Assembly: GCF_003672135.1 (NCBI RefSeq)
Contig: NC_039507.1
Location: 9,129,624-9,193,623, forward strand
DNA: 64,000 nt
Source: Ooceraea biroi
Lineage: Eukaryota > Arthropoda > Insecta > Hymenoptera > Formicidae
Direction of reading: 5' to 3'
Shown: in pieces, positions 1-12,251 of the stretch
Layout of the letters: each line of letters opens with the position of its first letter
How positions within the stretch are numbered: the stretch's first letter is position 1
The notes under the pieces: model-generated
What the model was told of the DNA's origin: nothing
Database searches by the model: none
Seen by the model: the letters and a program-made list of their open reading frames with translations, nothing else
Made by a program: the position numbers and the translations under genes

Positions 1-735
1 CACGTAACATTATTTACGTCATGTTACAGGGAGAAACGTGTTACGTGCTATTACGTACGAATAAAACATCCGTTACCATAACGTAACCGCAAAGTTTCCA
101 GGCTATTCAATCGAGAGATTTACGCATTGCGAGAATTCAGAGATATCTGAATTTCAAAGCAGGAATTAATCTTGCATAATTATGCCATATCGCGATAATA
201 AATCACGATTATCGGGAAGCAGGCATATTTCTGCGTGAGCGGAAGATGAATACTGCGTGTCATGAGTACCAGTGTTTTGAGGCTCAAAGAATATGTTGAA
301 ACATATAATGCGGAATGAGAAAATTTTGTGGTCTTTGAATTCGACACGCTAGTTAGTGGGTCTGTTTTTTATTCCTGCACTGCTGAACTGGTGCAATAAA
401 TTAGAGTGAGAAAAAAATATACTTGTCTCACTTTAACATAGTGCACCAGTTCAGCAGTGCAGGAAGAAAAAAACAGACCTATTGTTGCATTTCGGCATAG
501 CGTCGTGTTACGTAATGCTCTATATACGCAACACAAACGGCCACCTGTTCTATCGCGCCGCTGTTAAATGGTCATGCGATGCGGCAATGGTGAAAACGGC
601 CAGATCAAGAAAAATCCATTCCAAAGCAAGCTTATCGAGGTAAAGATAGATAATATCGAATTATTTAGCATTTTAGAGATCTCTTCAAGTTGATGTTAAT
701 CTGATTTAATCTGGAAAGAAATCGTAAATGGGTAA
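1..735. other. Non-coding stretch apart from the 359-479 hairpin
   Basis: No coding region, RNA gene or long repeat is recognisable here besides the hairpin. The first 60 bases contain several variants of the word TTACGT, but I see no regular period. Confidence 0.5.
359..479. repeat. Short foldback (hairpin) element
   Basis: The left half (GGTCTGTTTTTTATTCCTGC onward) is repeated as its reverse complement in the right half, ending in CAGACC. Arms are about 50 bp around a short AT-rich centre, with a few mismatches. The structure is that of a small non-autonomous hairpin transposon. I see no clear target-site duplication, so the superfamily is open. Confidence 0.8.
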
Positions 736-1163
736 ATAGGGTAAGAGGTACAGTTATTGATAGGGATACAGTTATTGACACATTAACTCTTTTAACTTAA
801 ATTTCTCGTCACATGCACGACGCTCGTACGCAAAGTTTATATGCTCGTACAAAGTACCTTTTCGCCAACAGATTTACTGAGTTATCTTAGATTTCTGTCA
901 TTGCGTTTCGAAGCGGGCAGCAAAACCATGCACTGATCTATTCGGAGCATCGCCAAGAGCGGGTCAGTGATTGTTTTTGCTACCGCTTCGAAACGCAATG
1001 ACAGAAATCTAAGACAACTCAGTAAATTTGTTGGTGAAGGAGTACTTTGTACGAGCATATGAACGTTTCACACAAGAGCCATGCATGTGTCGAGAAATTT
1101 CAATTAAAAAAATTAATGTGTCAATAACTATATCCGTGTCAATGATTGTATCTCTTACCCTAT
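736..1163. repeat. Long foldback element of about 430 bp
   Basis: Begins ATAGGGTAAGAGGTACAG and ends with the reverse complement (TCTCTTACCCTAT). The best-matching inner arms are around 854-937 and 964-1047, both carrying the segment GCGTTTCGAAGCGG or its complement. Arms are about 200 bp with scattered substitutions and indels; the loop is near 938-963. The 68-residue open frame on the minus strand inside it has no known domain and I do not annotate it. Probably a non-autonomous palindromic DNA transposon. Confidence 0.8.
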
Positions 1164-1209
1164 ATATTATTCTATATAGGAAATGGAAATAAAGACCAGA
1201 AGATAGCAT

Positions 1210-1420
1210 CGTCAAGAATTACGATTCTGATGCGTGCTATATCTGCTTGCGCATATAAACAGAATATATGCAAAATATTCTTATCAATACCGCAGTGCTC
1301 ACAATGAACAAAAAATGAGCACGTCTCATTCCAACGTCTGCAGAAAGAGATTTCATTTATCTCATCGTTCGGCGAATATATTCTGTGTCCCTTTTTAAGA
1401 ATTAGAAACGAGATCAGGAA
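1210..1420 (-). mobile_element. Possible non-LTR retrotransposon relic (C-terminal Cys/His motif)
   Basis: Read on the minus strand, one frame around 1215-1340 gives a short peptide with C-x2-C-G, then L-H-x2-F-C-x2-Y and a following Arg. This resembles the CCHC motif found after the reverse transcriptase of many non-LTR elements. The flanking frame is interrupted by stops and no RT motif is visible, so at best it is a small decayed fragment. It could be chance. Confidence 0.25.
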
Positions 1421-4400
1421 CGATCGAAGCTGATAAAACCGACATTCTCCACCATGAATATCTAATAAAATATCTAATGTTTATTCAGGTTGATTAAGAC
1501 GATTCAATTCTTGGAGTTCCACTTTCGTACATTTCCTTTTCCTACTTTCGCATCTCTCCATCGCAGCTTCTCCATCCGTTAACGGGAGCAGGAGGCGGCG
1601 CATTGTTTCCGCGCGTTCCCCGGGAATGAACTGGTGGTTTTAATTATTCCCGATTAACCGGAAGAAAAAATACGCGCGTGGTTACGGATGATATCACTTG
1701 CGCGAGCAGTCGGGGCGATGACGCCAGCTGCTCAATCCGGCCTTCTTGCACGCAAGGGAGACAGAAACAGAGAGAGACCGAAACGGTGTCACGCTGAAAT
1801 TCCGATGGGCGTACATACGGAGGCCGACCATGGGTCGATCCTCCGTTTCTTTTTCTTTTTGCGACCTACGCGCGCTTGTTTCGCCGAGAAGATGATCTTC
1901 GCGTCTGAAAGGTGCGCGCCTTGTCCTCGCGCGAAATACAAGCCGCGCGATGCTCGGTTAGCACGTCTGCGCGCCTGTTTTATTTTGCACGCGCATATAA
2001 CGTGCTAAATGTGGATTTTTTAATTCGGCCGCTTTTGTAACGCGAAGCTGGAGAGAATCGTGTGCACACGCACGAAGGTGTTGGGTATCCCGGCGGCCCT
2101 ATTCCCACGTGATATCCTCGGTCGAGAGAATCTCTCATTGCGCGCGAATTAAGGAAAGTGATAAAAATCGCTGCAGCAGCAGTCACTTCGCTGCGAGATT
2201 AATTCCGTCAACGTGGCTGCGTTCCTGCGGTCACTTGGACACTTCTGTGCAAAAAAAAAAAGGATAAGAAAAAGTCGCGCAGGGAAATAGGCAGTTGCAA
2301 AAAAATGCTTGCAGGGAAATTGACAGTTGCAAAATATGCTTGCTACGCGACGCATGCTTTAATTTATGGGAACTGTAATTACATATGCACGAGCTGTGTC
2401 CGGCAAGAACTCATTGATCTTTCCGGTGATAATTGATATAAATGCGATTTGCTTTGGGCATCGCGTGCTGTTCAGGCACGTGGTCTGTTGCATCAATCGT
2501 TGTCGCTATTCACTGAACACTAAATGCTGCACGACCGCAAGTATCGAAAGGCAGCTGTCTGCTTTTTGCTCGGAGAACTTTCAGCGTGCAATGACTTTAC
2601 GTAAATGATTAAAAAAGGGGGGGGGGGAATTGCTATCAACGTTATGTGAAGGCCGTTAACGATAAAATTAACGATCGTAAGCGTGACGTAAAGTTTGAAA
2701 TTTATACGATGATCTTTATAGGCGCGCTCGAGTAAAGTGCACGCTAACGCGGCTCGAATTTGCGCTGCACCTAAGGTCATCGTTGCGTATATATGGGTAT
2801 GCTTTTTGTGCGTGTCACTCTTTACTGACGACTGCGTGAAATTACGAAGCGACGATATTCGGTTGGTTTTGTTTTCGTTGCAAAGTTTCCGTTTTTCGCC
2901 GGCAAAGTTTATTAAACTTATTAATTCACGCGCATCCCTTCTAATTAATTTTGCACGGTTTAAGAGACAAGCGAGCACGTGCTGTAAAAAAAATGGTTCG
3001 TTGTAGTATTTTATGCAGCACGATCGGAAAATCACGGTGAGTAATCAAGAATATTGATAGTAGTTTTATAATAATATCCCCGAAGGTCATAAAATTTTAA
3101 TCGAACGATAATGCATGCCTACGTCGCGAGGGAATGCTGGTGTCTGCAGAATATATCAACATCCTACGAAGAGAGAAATGGAAAGAGCAGAAAAATTGTT
3201 GCGGAAATACGAGGTATATATGACAAACGAAGAGAGGACGACTCGCGTTGCGTAAATGCACGAATCGTGCGGCGTTTTCTGCGTGAATGCTTGTACCACG
3301 GTGACATAAACAGTGACAAATACACGATAACAGAACAGGAAACTCGTCGTGTGCCCACGTATAGCGGGTATATCGCCATAGAATTTCTGCGGCGTGCGTT
3401 TTATCGCGTTCCATGAGACCTCATGCGCATCATTCTTGTCGCGGGTCTCTTAATAACAAATTTCGCACGTTAATGAATGACAGAGATGCGCTTACTGCTC
3501 AGTATTGCCGCAGTATGTCACCGCGATATCACACGATTATGCAAGATTCTTATCTTCTACTATTTTTTGAAAGTCACGCATCTGTTTTCGCATATGTAAA
3601 TCTTCTGATTAAATACGATACAAAAAATCTTGCTATTTTATTAAGATTAATTTTCGGCAATTGATGTGAACGATCATTTCTTGATTCCTACCTCGGCTTT
3701 CTGATACCAGCTCTTCCTCCTTTGAATGCTCGACATTTTGCGCTCTTTCGACGTTATCGGAGCACACACCTTACGAGTCTGAGCACCATCGTTGTATCGC
3801 GAAACGCTTCGCACGAATGACGACGATTAATCGGAAAAACGATTCGTGCGATGATACGAGTTAAAAAAAGGAATTGGGATTTGCGGTGCACGACGTCGTC
3901 CCACGACGTTATTTGCGACGCGACTGTGACACATAGGTAAACGGCAAAGCGTTCAGTTGATAATGACTATCGTTCCGAAAGCTATTAAGATAAGGAACAT
4001 AAAAAGGTATCGATACAGGTATCATATCGCATCGTATCTTGCAACATACGCCTTGCTAACGAGAATCGAGTACCGTAATTAAAAATTGAAAACATTGACG
4101 TAGAATACTTAAATACGTAAGGCGTACGTATTTGCATCTGCAAAGTGTTTGACATGCTGTTATTACTTCCGTGTGCAATTCCAAGATGATTCAATTACTG
4201 CAGTTAGACGGAGCACAATTAGATTCTGGAGTGGTTGTTATTTTTGGTTCTCATGTTAAATCCCTGAGGCTTGAAAGAAAACCTTGGGGCAGTATGCTAT
4301 TTTTTGCAATATGTAAACAATCATTACCACAGTTTCAATTCATCTTGCTGATCTATAGTCTTTTATAATCTTCCCCAATAAAATTGTTTTCAATATATTT

Positions 4401-6027
4401 TATATCTCTTTGACAATTTTTCTCAAGTTGGGAAACATAACTTTCGTTAATTGTAGCGTTGAGTATTAACAATTTTACTCACAAAGCCAGTAGGTTTCTC
4501 CCTTCTATTCGCCATGATCCCTGGAATTCGTTATCTTCTTCGATGCATCTCTTTATTCTGGAAAGGATTGCAAAATATAATCATTTACAGAAACTCTCTA
4601 CTTATCTAATAAATCCTAATCTAAATTCTAATATTTCAAAGGTATTACAGTCTGTCAATAATTCATTTCTGAATAAATCTCTTTGGCTGTATTCTGCTCT
4701 AAGCACATATACGTAATGTAACAGGTGGTTTCTAGGCCACTGCTCCTTTTATCAAAGACACATAAAGACATACGCGATTATCATCGCACAAATATGTACT
4801 AAAGCAAGAGTTAATCGCTAACATTAATTATCAAAGAAAATAAAATTTCCTTTTTACAGAACATAAAAATATCGAATAAAATCCTACACGCATACTGGCA
4901 TTACAATCGCATAATTCGTGCTGTTTCAGTAGTTACCATGAAACTCTTTATTTTGCGCTTTTTTGTGTCAATGCAATATTTCAATACCATTCTCGTTTAT
5001 TCGTGTCATTTAAAGAAAAGGAGGCGTCCTCCTCTCGATCGGAGCGGATCCACGGTACGCCTGACAGAAAAGGTTAGTCGCGAAACGCGGTTGAGTTCTA
5101 GGGAATGTCAAATACTGCGTGTGCCAATGTTGACAAAGTAACAGAAACGAGCAGGGAAAAAACTCGGCCTTGGGCCGATTGAATCTTCCAGTATTTGTTA
5201 AACAACAGGCACATCCTCCGTCGGACAGAGGTTAAACGCGCGACAACGTATCGATTCGATTCGCGTTCGAGATCCCTCAGGCGTACCGCGCGGGCAAGCG
5301 TCTGCGGTTTGCGTTACCTGAATTTTCACGAGCTCCGTTCTCGCTCGCGCTGAATTTCCGCGCTTCACGCCGGGGACGTCGGTCGTTTCGCCGTCGCGTC
5401 GTCGGTTTTCCCTTTCCGCGAGTTCGTCGCGACCGCACAAGTCTGGCAAGTGGCACGCAACTTCGCGAATTAAACGAATGACACGTGCGCGCGCGCGACT
5501 CTTCACGCGGCTCGCGCTGCGTTTTCCCCGAAGCGTTTCCGCGAGAAACCGCACCGGAGTCCGTTAGCTCGGCTCGGCCGTTACACTTATCACGATTCCG
5601 AACCGTACGACCGACGCAACGTGCGAGCGCCAAGCAGCGGCGACCACTGCCGCCAACGCACGGGACCGAAATTCGCGACGCGCGGTCGCGACCCAGCTAA
5701 CCTAATTTAATACTTTCGTTGCGCGAAACGGGGCTATAACTTTTTCCTCGGTTCTCAGTTGCGACATAGACGATACGTTCGCTCGCGGTCGGTCATTTAC
5801 GGTGCGGCGGTTTTAAATTGCTTCGGGGCGATCGATCTCGATGATCAATTCCTACGCAAGCCGCATTTTCATGAAGTCGTATCGTCCAAACGCACGTTGT
5901 ACGCACGAAGTGACGGTTCAGATTTCGTTTTACACTTTATTTTGACGAATTCGGTTTTAATTAGATAATGCTAATGTGTAAACTCGAATGCTTAACTGAA
6001 ACTCCCATTCGCCTCTCGTAGAGAGAA
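1421..6027. other. No recognisable gene; CpG-rich block at about 5200-5800
   Basis: The open frames here (up to about 170 residues) overlap on both strands, are low in complexity or compositionally biased, and match no family I know. The block at about 5200-5800 is rich in CG dinucleotides (many cgcg words) in contrast to its AT-rich neighbours, and could mark a promoter or the first exon of an unseen non-coding transcript. A polyG run lies at about 2617-2628. Frames at 4171-4368 and 4459-4716 are unidentified. Confidence 0.45.
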
Positions 6028-6464
6028 TTAAGGGGATGCTGGAGCTGCTAGTGAACTTCTTCGCGACGGTGCTGCCATCGCACAATATTTGCACAATAAA
6101 ATGTTTTTTTATTAAAATTTGGCAATTTGTACGCACAGAATCGCTGTTGAGCGGTGTTTGGACACAATTAAGGAATATGAGACTGCTTTTCGAAGTGACT
6201 TTAGAAGCGTCATGAAAGAGAATTCTGTTTTCCTTTAGAATTAGAGGTTAGAATACAGGAGAACACAGAATTCTCTTTTATCACGCTTCTAAAGTCACTT
6301 CGAAAAGCATCCTCATATTCCTTAATTGTGTCCAAACACCGCTCAACAGCGATTTTGTGCGTACAAATTGCCAAATTGTTGTAAAAAGCATTTTATTGTG
6401 CAAATATTGTGCGATGGCAGCACCATCGCGAAGAAGTTCACTAGCAGCTCCAGCATCCCCTTAA
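6028..6464. repeat. TTAA-flanked palindromic element, subfamily A, copy 1
   Basis: An almost perfect inverted repeat running from TTAAGGGGATGCTGGAGC to its reverse complement ending CATCCCCTTAA. Arms are about 200 bp. TTAA at both ends fits a piggyBac-like target site. The inner part of each arm has a reading frame (reading inward on plus, about 6121-6235) whose peptide contains CTHRIA and IKEYETAFRSDFRSV, closely related to the frame in the 47965 element and to the open frame at 20256-20537. It shares its right-hand TTAA with the next palindrome. Confidence 0.9.
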
Positions 6465-6833
6465 GGGGAAGCTGGAGTTGCTAGTGAACTATTTTTTCAC
6501 TATAGCGATGGTAATTGCAGTTTCGAAAATTCTCTTTATCGCTTGTGCAGAATAAAAAATCCTTTTCCACAAATGAAGTATAGATAGAAAGAAAGTCCGC
6601 TCTGCAGGACTTTATACTCAAAATAGAAAAAAGTTAAAAACTTGCATTTGTCTTTTCTAACTTTTTTCCATTTTGAATATAAAGTCCTGTAGAGCGGGCT
6701 TTCTTTCTATCTATACTTCATTTGTAGAAAAGGATTTTTTATTCCGCACAAGCAATAAAGAGAATTTTCGAAACTGCAATTACCATCGCTATAGTGAAAA
6801 AATAGTTCACTAGCAGCTCCAGCTTCCCCTTAA
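6461..6833. repeat. TTAA-flanked palindromic element, subfamily B, copy 1
   Basis: An inverted repeat starting TTAAGGGGAAGCTGGAGTTG and ending with the complement and TTAA at 6830-6833. The outer 25-30 bases match those of subfamily A, so the same transposase probably mobilised both; the inner arms differ (AAATCCTTTTCCACAAATGA and so on). It abuts copy A1 with a single shared TTAA. A close relative is at 52353-52727. Short non-coding sequence (6834-7040) separates it from Rab2. Confidence 0.9.
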
Positions 6834-7043
6834 GAGCACTTTAAATCTAATATTACATGTAAACATTTCATGTAAACATTATATACTATATATATTTATA
6901 TTTACAAGCCCGAGCTATACGACTTTAATAGATATCAAGTTTAACCTGATAATAAGCATGATCTCATCTCCATGATGCTCCATCATTTTTAACCTGTAAC
7001 CAACGAGATAAAGACAGAGCTGAAGATCGTATAATCACGCATT

Positions 7044-7346
7044 TTGCGTGCCACGGGCGACGGACAATGGACTTTAAGGCGGTTCCCCAACTTGCGCGCG
7101 ACCAATCAGCGAGCGGTGCCGCGCGTGCGTCGGCGACGCCGACGACGTGTCATCGGAAAAGTCGAAGGGGACCGGCGGAGCGATCCGAGCCAGCCCGAGG
7201 GCTGCCGAAGCGTCTACGTGACGTCATGTCGGAGCAGAAGAGATAAGACAGTCGGACGAAGGGAGTTCTGTTTCCTGGTGTGTCGTAGAGCTGAGAAGTC
7301 GTTTGCACGCGTCGTCCCCGTCGTCGTCAGCTCCGCGTATCTCGAG
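7044..7346 (+). promoter_or_regulatory. Likely Rab2 promoter-proximal region and 5' UTR
   Basis: A CG-rich segment just upstream of the Rab2 start, against AT-rich sequence before it. An open frame runs through it out of register with the Rab2 ATG at 7347 and is not itself convincing coding. The assignment as 5' UTR or promoter is inferred from position and composition; no TATA box or initiator is claimed. Confidence 0.5.
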
Positions 7347-9526
7347 ATGTCGTACGCGTACCTGTTCAAGTATATCATTATCGGGGACACAGGTAAATGC
7401 GTGTCGTCGCTCGGGGACGAGGGGCACCTCCGTCGAAGAACGGGACCCCCGTTCCACGCTGTTCTACGTCGTCGTCTGTGACAGGGCTCATTGTTTTCGT
7501 TTTCGCGACGTGTCGCGATTGTGCGCGCTTGATTGTGCGAACGAATGCGAGTAAATCCGCTTCGCGAGGGGGTGCCTCTTATCTCGCGACGTTACGCCCG
7601 CTTCTGCCAAATATGCGCGTCGCGAAATTGTTCGCGACGTGCGCGAGAGCAACGGGTTCTGACTCGCTGTCGCATCGCATTGTCGTGTGATTTGTTGCTG
7701 TTGCACGACAAGTTGTACGGAACACGACGCACGTCTTGTCGATTTTAGCTATAAATAGCGCGTCGTGCGACGTGTCTTTCATAACGGAATTATTCGTACT
7801 GCGACGGGGTGCACTTTGTATTTATTATTATTGTTGTTATTATTATTTTATTATTATTATTATTATTATACGGAAGAGAGAATGTTACTTTCTTTTTATT
7901 TTATTTTCACACAACGGCGCCGATGAATTATTCGCAAATAAAGAGAGAGTTTATTATATATTTTATTGTGTTAATTTACAGAGTTTATTTTATATATCTC
8001 TCTCATGGCAAACAATAATTTATATAAAATAAAATGGAATAAGCATAATATATTATTACACATATATTATACAAGAGCTTGATATTGAATGATTAGCACA
8101 AGACAATAAATATAGAAGTCTTGCCTATTTTACCTATTTCAATAGAATATATAACAAAATCGTTTTTATTGGAATTTTATAATCAGAAAAGTCGTAATAT
8201 AAATTTTGTGTCTTTTATTTCTGTACAGGAGTTGGAAAGTCCTGTCTCCTCCTCCAGTTTACGGACAAGAGATTTCAGCCAGTTCATGACTTGACAATAG
8301 GGGTCGAATTTGGCGCTCGTATGATCACCATTGACAGCAAGCAAATTAAACTGCAGATTTGGGACACTGTAAACATCTATTTACATTGACATATATTATA
8401 GCTCTCATATTATTAATTATTTATTACTTGAAAGTCACCATTCTCGATTAGAAATTAATGTCATTGATGATTAATTAAATCTAAAGTTATTACGTGTCGT
8501 TCTTTGCAGTGGAACACGTATCAATTTTAATGATCAATTTTTGTGAGCATCTACTTGTCACTTGTCGTATAAAATCTGTCGCATCTCTTCAACATATGGT
8601 CATTCCCCTGTAAGATATCATGTTAATTATTTTCACACTTGCGCTTGCAGGCGGGTCAAGAGGCATTCCGTTCTATAACAAGGTCGTATTACCGCGGAGC
8701 AGCCGGAGCTTTATTGGTATACGACATTACACGTAGGGAAACGTTTAATCATCTCACGACATGGTTGGAGGATGCAAGGCAGCACTCCAACTCCAATATG
8801 GTCATCATGTTAATCGGCAACAAAAGCGATCTGGACAGCCGAAGAGAAGTGAGGAGAGAGGAAGGCGAGGCTTTCGCACGCGAACACGGTCTAGTCTTCA
8901 TGGAGACCAGCGCTAAGACTGCAGCCAATGTTGAAGAAGCGTTCATCAATACGGCGAAAGAAATCTACGAAAAGATACAGGAGGGTGTCTTTGACATCAA
9001 TAACGAGGTATGAAAGTAACGTCGTTTTGAAATATTCTTCATTCAAAGGAACTAACAGCCTTTTGTTTACAGTTTTATATAAGTTTTTGCATAGTTATTT
9101 CATGCCTTTATCACATCTTTCTTATCATTTTAATTACCTCTTTTTATTGTTTAGTACATTATTAAAAATACATTTTTACATAATCAGAAATTTGGTGGGT
9201 ACCATGCTCGCGTTTCGTATCAGCGCGAAAGTAGATAAGAAGTAGCAGATAAATGTACCACAGTAGCCTGTAGCCGTAACTTGTTTTTCTCCTCTTATCG
9301 TTAATTTATTTCGTATGCATTCGCATTATTCTACTTCAAGATTGAGGTTGTAAAGTAATTGAAAAAAATGTCACGTATACGTTTCGTATCTACGTGTCGT
9401 TCCTAATGCGATTGAATTGCACAGGCGAACGGTATTAAGATCGGACCACAGCATTCACCAACTAGTCCGGGTGGTTTAGCAGGCACCGGTGGACAAGGTA
9501 GCGCGCAGGGCGGCGGGTGCTGCTAG
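7347..9526 (+). CDS. Rab2: Rab2 small GTPase (four coding exons)
   Basis: Coding exons 7347-7392, 8229-8368, 8651-9007 and 9425-9526, all with GT-AG introns, give 214 residues, the usual length for Rab2. P-loop GDTGVGKS is residues 13-20, the switch II motif WDTAGQE is 60-66 with catalytic Gln65, NKSD is 119-122 and ETSAK is 147-151. The C-terminus ends GGGCC, the double-cysteine geranylgeranylation site. The start is fixed by the conserved MSYAYLFKYIIIGDTG opening. Rab2 cycles between GDP and GTP on ER-Golgi intermediate and Golgi membranes and, in animals, also acts in late endosome/autophagosome-lysosome fusion and dense-core vesicle maturation. Everything needed for function is intact. 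The catalytic exon (8651-9007) encodes over half of the protein. Confidence 0.97.
7822..7867. repeat. (TTA)n microsatellite in Rab2 intron 1
   Basis: Imperfect run of TTA/TTG trinucleotides within the first intron. It creates artificial open frames rich in Ile and Leu. Confidence 0.85.
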
Positions 9527-9714
9527 GGGCTGGGGCTTATCTGTCCGCCGCTTCATCCTTCTCCGATCTGAGAGTTGACTCTACACTCCCGCGCTCCTCG
9601 TTTTAATCTGAACACACTTACTTTGTACAATTTAATTTCGCGTATGCGACGTCATGAGGTAACGAATGACGTAAGTTGGTGTATTTATTATTTGAGAATA
9701 ATCTTATACACGTA

Positions 9715-9781
9715 AATAAATATAGGATTATTGTAAGACGAAAATGTTATACATCGCTAAAAATCATGATGCATTAATAAA
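9715..9781 (+). terminator. Candidate Rab2 polyadenylation signals
   Basis: AATAAA occurs at 9715-9720 and again at 9776-9781, 190-255 bases after the stop codon, the second followed by T-rich sequence. These are plausible cleavage signals; the real 3' end may be further down the AT-rich stretch. Confidence 0.45.
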
Positions 9782-12251
9782 GTCTTTATTTACAAATTCT
9801 CGAGAAAGACGAGATGAATGAAGTTCATTTTGCGTCGTGTGTTCTCTCTGACTCTCTGACGGATTAGATTCTGGCGCGAGCAGAGACACTTATTCCAACT
9901 TCTTAATATATAATCATTTTCGTTCTTGCACATCACACACGTACACATCACGCGTAAATAGTTTTACCTTCGAACGTGAGGTCTTGTGTTTTAAACTGGA
10001 TGGTAGCTGAGGTTCCCTCTTGATTTCCAATTAGAAATTATTTTTTACGTTTATTTAAGGGTTACTATAATTTAGTTACATTCTAGTTAAGTCTTAGCAG
10101 GCTTGTCTCCCACTTTATGCAGCACAACACGAGATATATTATGCATACATTAAGTAATATCGATCGGGAGCGATAAAGCGAGAGAAGACGGGAAGACACT
10201 TGAACTTGATGTTTTATATTCATTTAATGTATATTGCGTATATACTATAATGTAATGTGCACTAATCATTCAAAATTCCATTACCTATCGTTAATGGCTC
10301 GTGAATGTATCGTTTAAATCAATTGGACGTGATTTCCATCTATTACTTAAAAAAGCAAATATTATATATATACATATATAATCGACGCCATCACGAGGCC
10401 TATTTAGCCAGATTTATATTCTATATAATAGTTACACAAAAAAGACAATTTTATTGCATATACATATACATATATATATCGATAATATTGGTATCATCAT
10501 TTATGGCTTTTAACTGTGGCGTCTCCTTCTGAGAAGCGAAGCGGCATTATTAGTGCTATAAACAAATCAAAACGATTTACATTTTTACAATTTATATCAT
10601 ATAGTGAGATTGCGAGGGGTTTCTAGCATCTAATACAAGAGCCATGTTTAAGTTTCTCGACCATAGATGAGGATACCGATGTGCGTGTAGGATAATTTTA
10701 CCTGTATTTCGTCAAAATTCAAAAATTACTACGCTCCAAATAAGCGCTCTTGCTTCTGTCTCGAGAGAACGAATATATTACGAGATATCTTTGTTCGCGC
10801 GCGCGGAGACGCGAAAAACGAACTTAATAATTACAGGCATTTACGATGCGAATAAAATATAGCCCCTGATAGTGCACGCCGTTACATTTATTGAGCTGTT
10901 TGCCGACCGGCAAGAGTAATCATACGTTACCACCGATGTTCCCTCAATGAAATTACGAGTGGGAGCACAGCTATTAGCGTGAATATATACCGTATTAGTA
11001 CAAATTGGCTTGTCGACTATTATTGTAATCAAACTGCTCGTGATACTTCAAATTACGAGCTTATATATATAATTGTTGTACCAAAGAATGCGTCTGCATT
11101 GCGTACCTCTTTTTTGCGCTTGTAACACCGTAACAGTTACATCAAGTATATCGGCTTCAGGAAATATCATTCGGACACGTTCTGATTTAGCATAATTATC
11201 CAGCGATTCTACACATGGTCGATACTTTTTGACCGCTTGTGATGTATTTTGTATGTATGTGCTGGCATACCTTTTCGATCGGAAATATATATGTGCACAT
11301 TACTTATTGTCCCTGAATTTAAGCTGTTTTTGTGTAACTTAAATGTTTAAGGATATGCATGGGAGCAGAGAGATAAAAAGTGCGTTTACCCGGGAAAATT
11401 ATTCCATAAAATTTGGGACTAAGATTGGATGTACATAGAATACGAATTCTACGCTTCTTTCATTTTATTATGTAGCGTTCAACATTCTGTATTAAGTTGT
11501 TCCATATGGTACATTTATTTAAATAATTACATAAAGACAAAAAATTTATAAAATTTTATTTATATATGTCGTGTTATTTTACACGCGAATAATATTTTAT
11601 TAATATAATTTTAATAACCAGAATGTCTTGCAATATGTAATTTGTGTAAACAATGTAAATTATGTTTGACGTATCATCTATGTGAATAATAAGTAATCTA
11701 CGGCTTATATTGAGGATTTTTTATATTCCGTTTCTTACGTTGCATATTAATTTTGATATTAAATATATATATAATATATACATAGCTTTAATTCTATTTT
11801 CTAAAATCTTAGATTTATAGTTTTGAAATCATTCTTAAAAATCAGGCTTTAAGTCAAACGCCTGATCTGGATATCGAAATCTTATAATCTAATATATGTC
11901 TAACATGTATACAAATGTGTAAGTTGGTTTAAAAAAATAATATGTATATTTAATTATTATAAGATATGTATTTGGAACAGATATACTTGGATACAATTAA
12001 CGGATCCAATACGGGGATTCGCGTTTTACTTGCCGCGGACTCGCGCTCGTCTTACTCCGTCGTTTGGTGCTTTCAACAGCCGTCTCTATCATTCGATTAT
12101 ATTATTTTCGACTGTCTCTCTCCAAAGCAATATCAAGCCGATAGTTTATTTGTCCTTGTCTTATTTGTCTCATCTATCACACTATATTATAGTACATACA
12201 TCGATACATTATAGTTAAAAATATTTCCCACAAATATTTCTAACGAAAGTA
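9782..12251. other. AT-rich spacer or long Rab2 3' UTR, no gene seen
   Basis: AT-rich, with runs of ATATAT and no frame of recognisable content. It may include an extended Rab2 3' UTR. I found no long inverted repeat or RNA gene in it. Confidence 0.5.

Noticed and set aside
2520..3035. 171-residue open frame on minus
   Set aside because: No family motif; overlapped by frames on the other strand; amino-acid composition looks random. Not annotated.
7736..8032. 98-residue frame with a hydrophobic run
   Set aside because: Lies in Rab2 intron 1 and derives from the (TTA)n tract.
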